A DNA stretch of 64,000 bases from Ananas comosus (Eukaryota; Streptophyta; Magnoliopsida; Poales; Bromeliaceae): NCBI RefSeq assembly GCF_001540865.1, contig NC_033629.1, positions 2,726,144 to 2,790,143 on the forward strand. Direction: 5' to 3'. The position numbers and the translations under genes were made by a program. Below the pieces are notes generated by a model. That model was not told the origin of the DNA, ran no database searches, and was given only the letters and a program-made list of their open reading frames with translations. Shown here one piece after another: positions 61,756 through 64,000 of the stretch (position 1 is its first letter; every line of letters starts with the position of its first letter).

Positions 61756-62411
61756 CTCATAATTCATATCCCTCGGCCCCAAGAAAACCCTAAAAACCCC
61801 TGGGCGAAGACTCTCCTCTCCCTCGAGAGTAACCCTAACCCTTGAATCCTCGATCAGGTTCGTAACGCACTATTAGATTTTTCTCTAACATTTTAGTGGG
61901 TTGTTATATTTCTAGATCTTTGATTATGGCATTATATTTCCGAAGATGTCACTTTTATCAGTTTTGTCCGGAAAAAATCCTTTTTTTTTGGAGGCAGTAA
62001 CAAAGAATCTAGGTTTTCTTGTTGTGAACTTACAATTATTTAAAAAAAGAATCATATGGATTGATATCCGTATATTTCTATTTTTTTTTTCTTTCTAAAG
62101 ATGACATTTTTATCAGTTTTTTGGGCAATAATCCACTAGGTTTTGTTGTTGTGAATTTACTATTTTGTTTTTTATAAAGATTCATATGGATTGATATCAG
62201 GGTGATCTAACCTAGTTTTGAGGTTTCTGGGGATTATTATGGATTTTTTTTAATAGGACTATAATCTTCCTATTGCTCGTCCCTGGATTGATTTCTTGGA
62301 TTTTGTAATATTGGTGGATCACTAAGCCTTTTTGTGTTTCTTTGAGGGAAAATAATAATAATAATAATTATAGTGCTTTTATAGAATTGTGGCTTGTTGC
62401 ATTGAAGGAAA

Positions 62412-63950
62412 ATGGCAAAGAAGCTGAACCCGCTCGTGTTTCTCGACATATCAATCGATGGAGGCCGCGCCGAGAGAATCACATTTGAGGTGTTATTTTG
62501 AATAATTTTACTGTGATATAGTATTTTTGTCCCTTCACCTTATTTTTAGCTTTGATTGTCTCTACCAAGAGTCTTAACTAGTTCTCGGTGATAACTTACA
62601 ATGTTTCGTGTGTAGCTTTTCTCAGATATTGTCCCAAAAACTGCAGAGAATTTTCGAGCGCTTTGTACAGGTACTGTTTATCTACTCCTGGAGATACGGA
62701 GTTTTGGATTTGGGTCTTTATCATCTTATTTATGTGCTTGTATTTACCAATGGATTATGCTAGCAAGGGTTAACACACCTTTAAGTATGCTGTGAACATT
62801 CGACAAACAGTTTCATTTGGACTTAGAAATTTGGATGAAGAGTATATTGTGTAACTGATGAGATCTTGGTTGTCACTAAGGACCAGCAGGGCTATTTGAA
62901 TATTGAGGCTTGCTCTTTAACTTGTAGAAAGTAATTACTCATGTGAAGCTCGATAAAGTTATAATAACAAAGGCATCATACTTGTATTTGTGGTAGAATT
63001 GTTTGTTTGCTTATCCAGTGGTTTTCTTATTGAACAATGCTTAACTTGATTAGCACGCCCATTGCTTGTTTTTTTTTTCCTGCAGTTGAGTTAGACTATT
63101 AATTCCTTTTTGTATAGTTTTCTATTTTCTCGTATTTTTTATATACATTTTGAATTACTATATCATATTAATGGTTTTCGACTATCCATGTAGGAGAGAA
63201 AGGAATTGGAGCATCTACACAGAAACCACTACATTTCAAGGGATCAAATTTTCATCGCATCATACAAGGATTTGTTGCCCAGGTTTGTCACTGTTCGAGT
63301 TAGCTTTGAGATACAACATTCCTTTTTAATTCTAGTTGTGAATAATTCACTGATTTTTTTTTTGTCCGTTAAAATGATTAAGGTTTTAACTTGTGTAGTA
63401 ATGTGTACTACAACACAGCAATATTCATCATCAGTTAATCGCTAAAGACTTTATCTCCGAAACTTAATTAGTCGTACTCTATTCCTTAACTTCTAGTTTA
63501 GAAGGATTATTGACGAATGCTTTCTCTCTTCAGGGTGGTGATTTTTCAAAAGGAGATGGTATTGCTTCAATAATGTCCAGGCTTCTTCTTTCACTTGACT
63601 TCTTGCTGTCTATACTTTAAAAAGCTCAACATTATCTGCTATTTCCAGGAAGTGGTGGAGAGAGTATATATGGTGGAAAATTTCCAGGTCGACTGTTTCT
63701 CTATAATTATCAAAATTATCTCCTTGAAAGATTTGATTATTACATTGAAATCAATTTGTAGCAATTTCTTTTGAAGTTTTGTTATGTTTTGGTTTGTAGT
63801 TGATATATGCATATATTTCTCTTATACTGTAGATGAGAACTTCAAGCTGAAACATGATGGACCCGGTGTTCTGTCCATGGCAAATTCTGGACCAAACACT
63901 AATGGATCGCAATTCTTCATCACCTTCAGGGGAACACCACATCTTGATGG
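62412..63950 (+). CDS. Cyclophilin-domain peptidyl-prolyl isomerase (CYP63/CYP95 type), N-terminal part
   Basis: Six exons (62412-62489, 62616-62670, 63194-63282, 63534-63558, 63649-63687, 63833-63950) join in frame and end at a donor (ggtagc) near the right edge, so the gene continues outside. The 135 visible residues are the first three-quarters of a cyclophilin domain: [54 protein letters not shown] and [18 protein letters not shown]. Active-site R66, F71 and Q74 are present. The long [18 protein letters not shown] insert and the NPLVFLD start match plant multi-domain cyclophilins with SR-rich tails (CYP63 or CYP95), which associate with splicing factors in the nucleus. The tail that would decide is not in the window. 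The leader probably contains an intron between about 61858 and 62400. Confidence 0.92.
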
Positions 63951-64000
63951 GTAGCACTTTCATTTTTCAACCTTCTTTTCCTTTTGATGCTTTGTTTCTT

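Noticed and set aside
61980..62230. Repeated phrase 'attcatatggattgatatc' in the cyclophilin leader region
   Set aside because: Two short similar phrases about 130 bp apart in a T-rich leader intron; too weak to call a functional repeat.

Overview
This 64 kb window is plant nuclear DNA. Genes are split by GT..AG introns, intergenic DNA is very AT-rich, miniature transposons are abundant, and the gene families are those of land plants. A monocot is the best guess, perhaps a bromeliad or palm-like genome, because the HSFA2 and ELIP proteins look monocot-like and the ELIP exons are GC-rich. I could not search any database, so the species is not claimed. Three short N runs (4315-4319, 16025, 36140) mark assembly gaps.

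I reconstructed eight protein-coding genes by joining exons across GT..AG sites with frame and phase checked at each junction. Left to right they are: an ETO1-like BTB/TPR protein (+, 5164-12310, 885 aa); heat stress transcription factor A2 (+, 17287-20434, 365 aa); a JmjC/cupin-8 oxygenase of the JMJ31 type (-, 29693-21761, 15 exons, 546 aa); an early light-induced protein (+, 32830-34956, 178 aa); two tandem aldo-keto reductases of the perakine reductase type (-, 43405-40557, 343 aa; and -, 52584-49265, 351 aa); a TSJT1/DUF3700 protein (+, 55249-58979, 258 aa); and the first six exons of a nuclear-type cyclophilin (+, from 62412, running off the right edge). They do not form a cluster with one function, although ETO1-like, HSFA2, ELIP and the reductases all belong to stress or hormone biology.

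The DNA between and inside the genes is mostly transposon debris, and several elements are intact enough to define exactly. These are a complete Cassandra-type TRIM with 5S-rRNA-like LTRs and a 5-bp target duplication in an intron of the ETO1-like gene; a solo LTR of the same family in an aldo-keto reductase intron; a tRNA-derived SINE with an 11-bp target duplication nested in a MITE in ELIP intron 1; Mutator-type fold-back elements with 9-10 bp duplications; Tourist-type MITEs with TTA duplications; and a repeated fold-back family whose ends carry a perfect GC-rich palindrome. A degraded piece of plastid atpB sits at about 43650-43866.

The most interesting regulatory structure is upstream of HSFA2. 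A unit of about 550 bp holding a full heat-shock promoter (three heat-shock-element blocks plus a TATA box) is duplicated in tandem, giving two nearly identical promoters 747 bp apart. They feed a 5'-leader intron that is itself built of about four tandem repeats.
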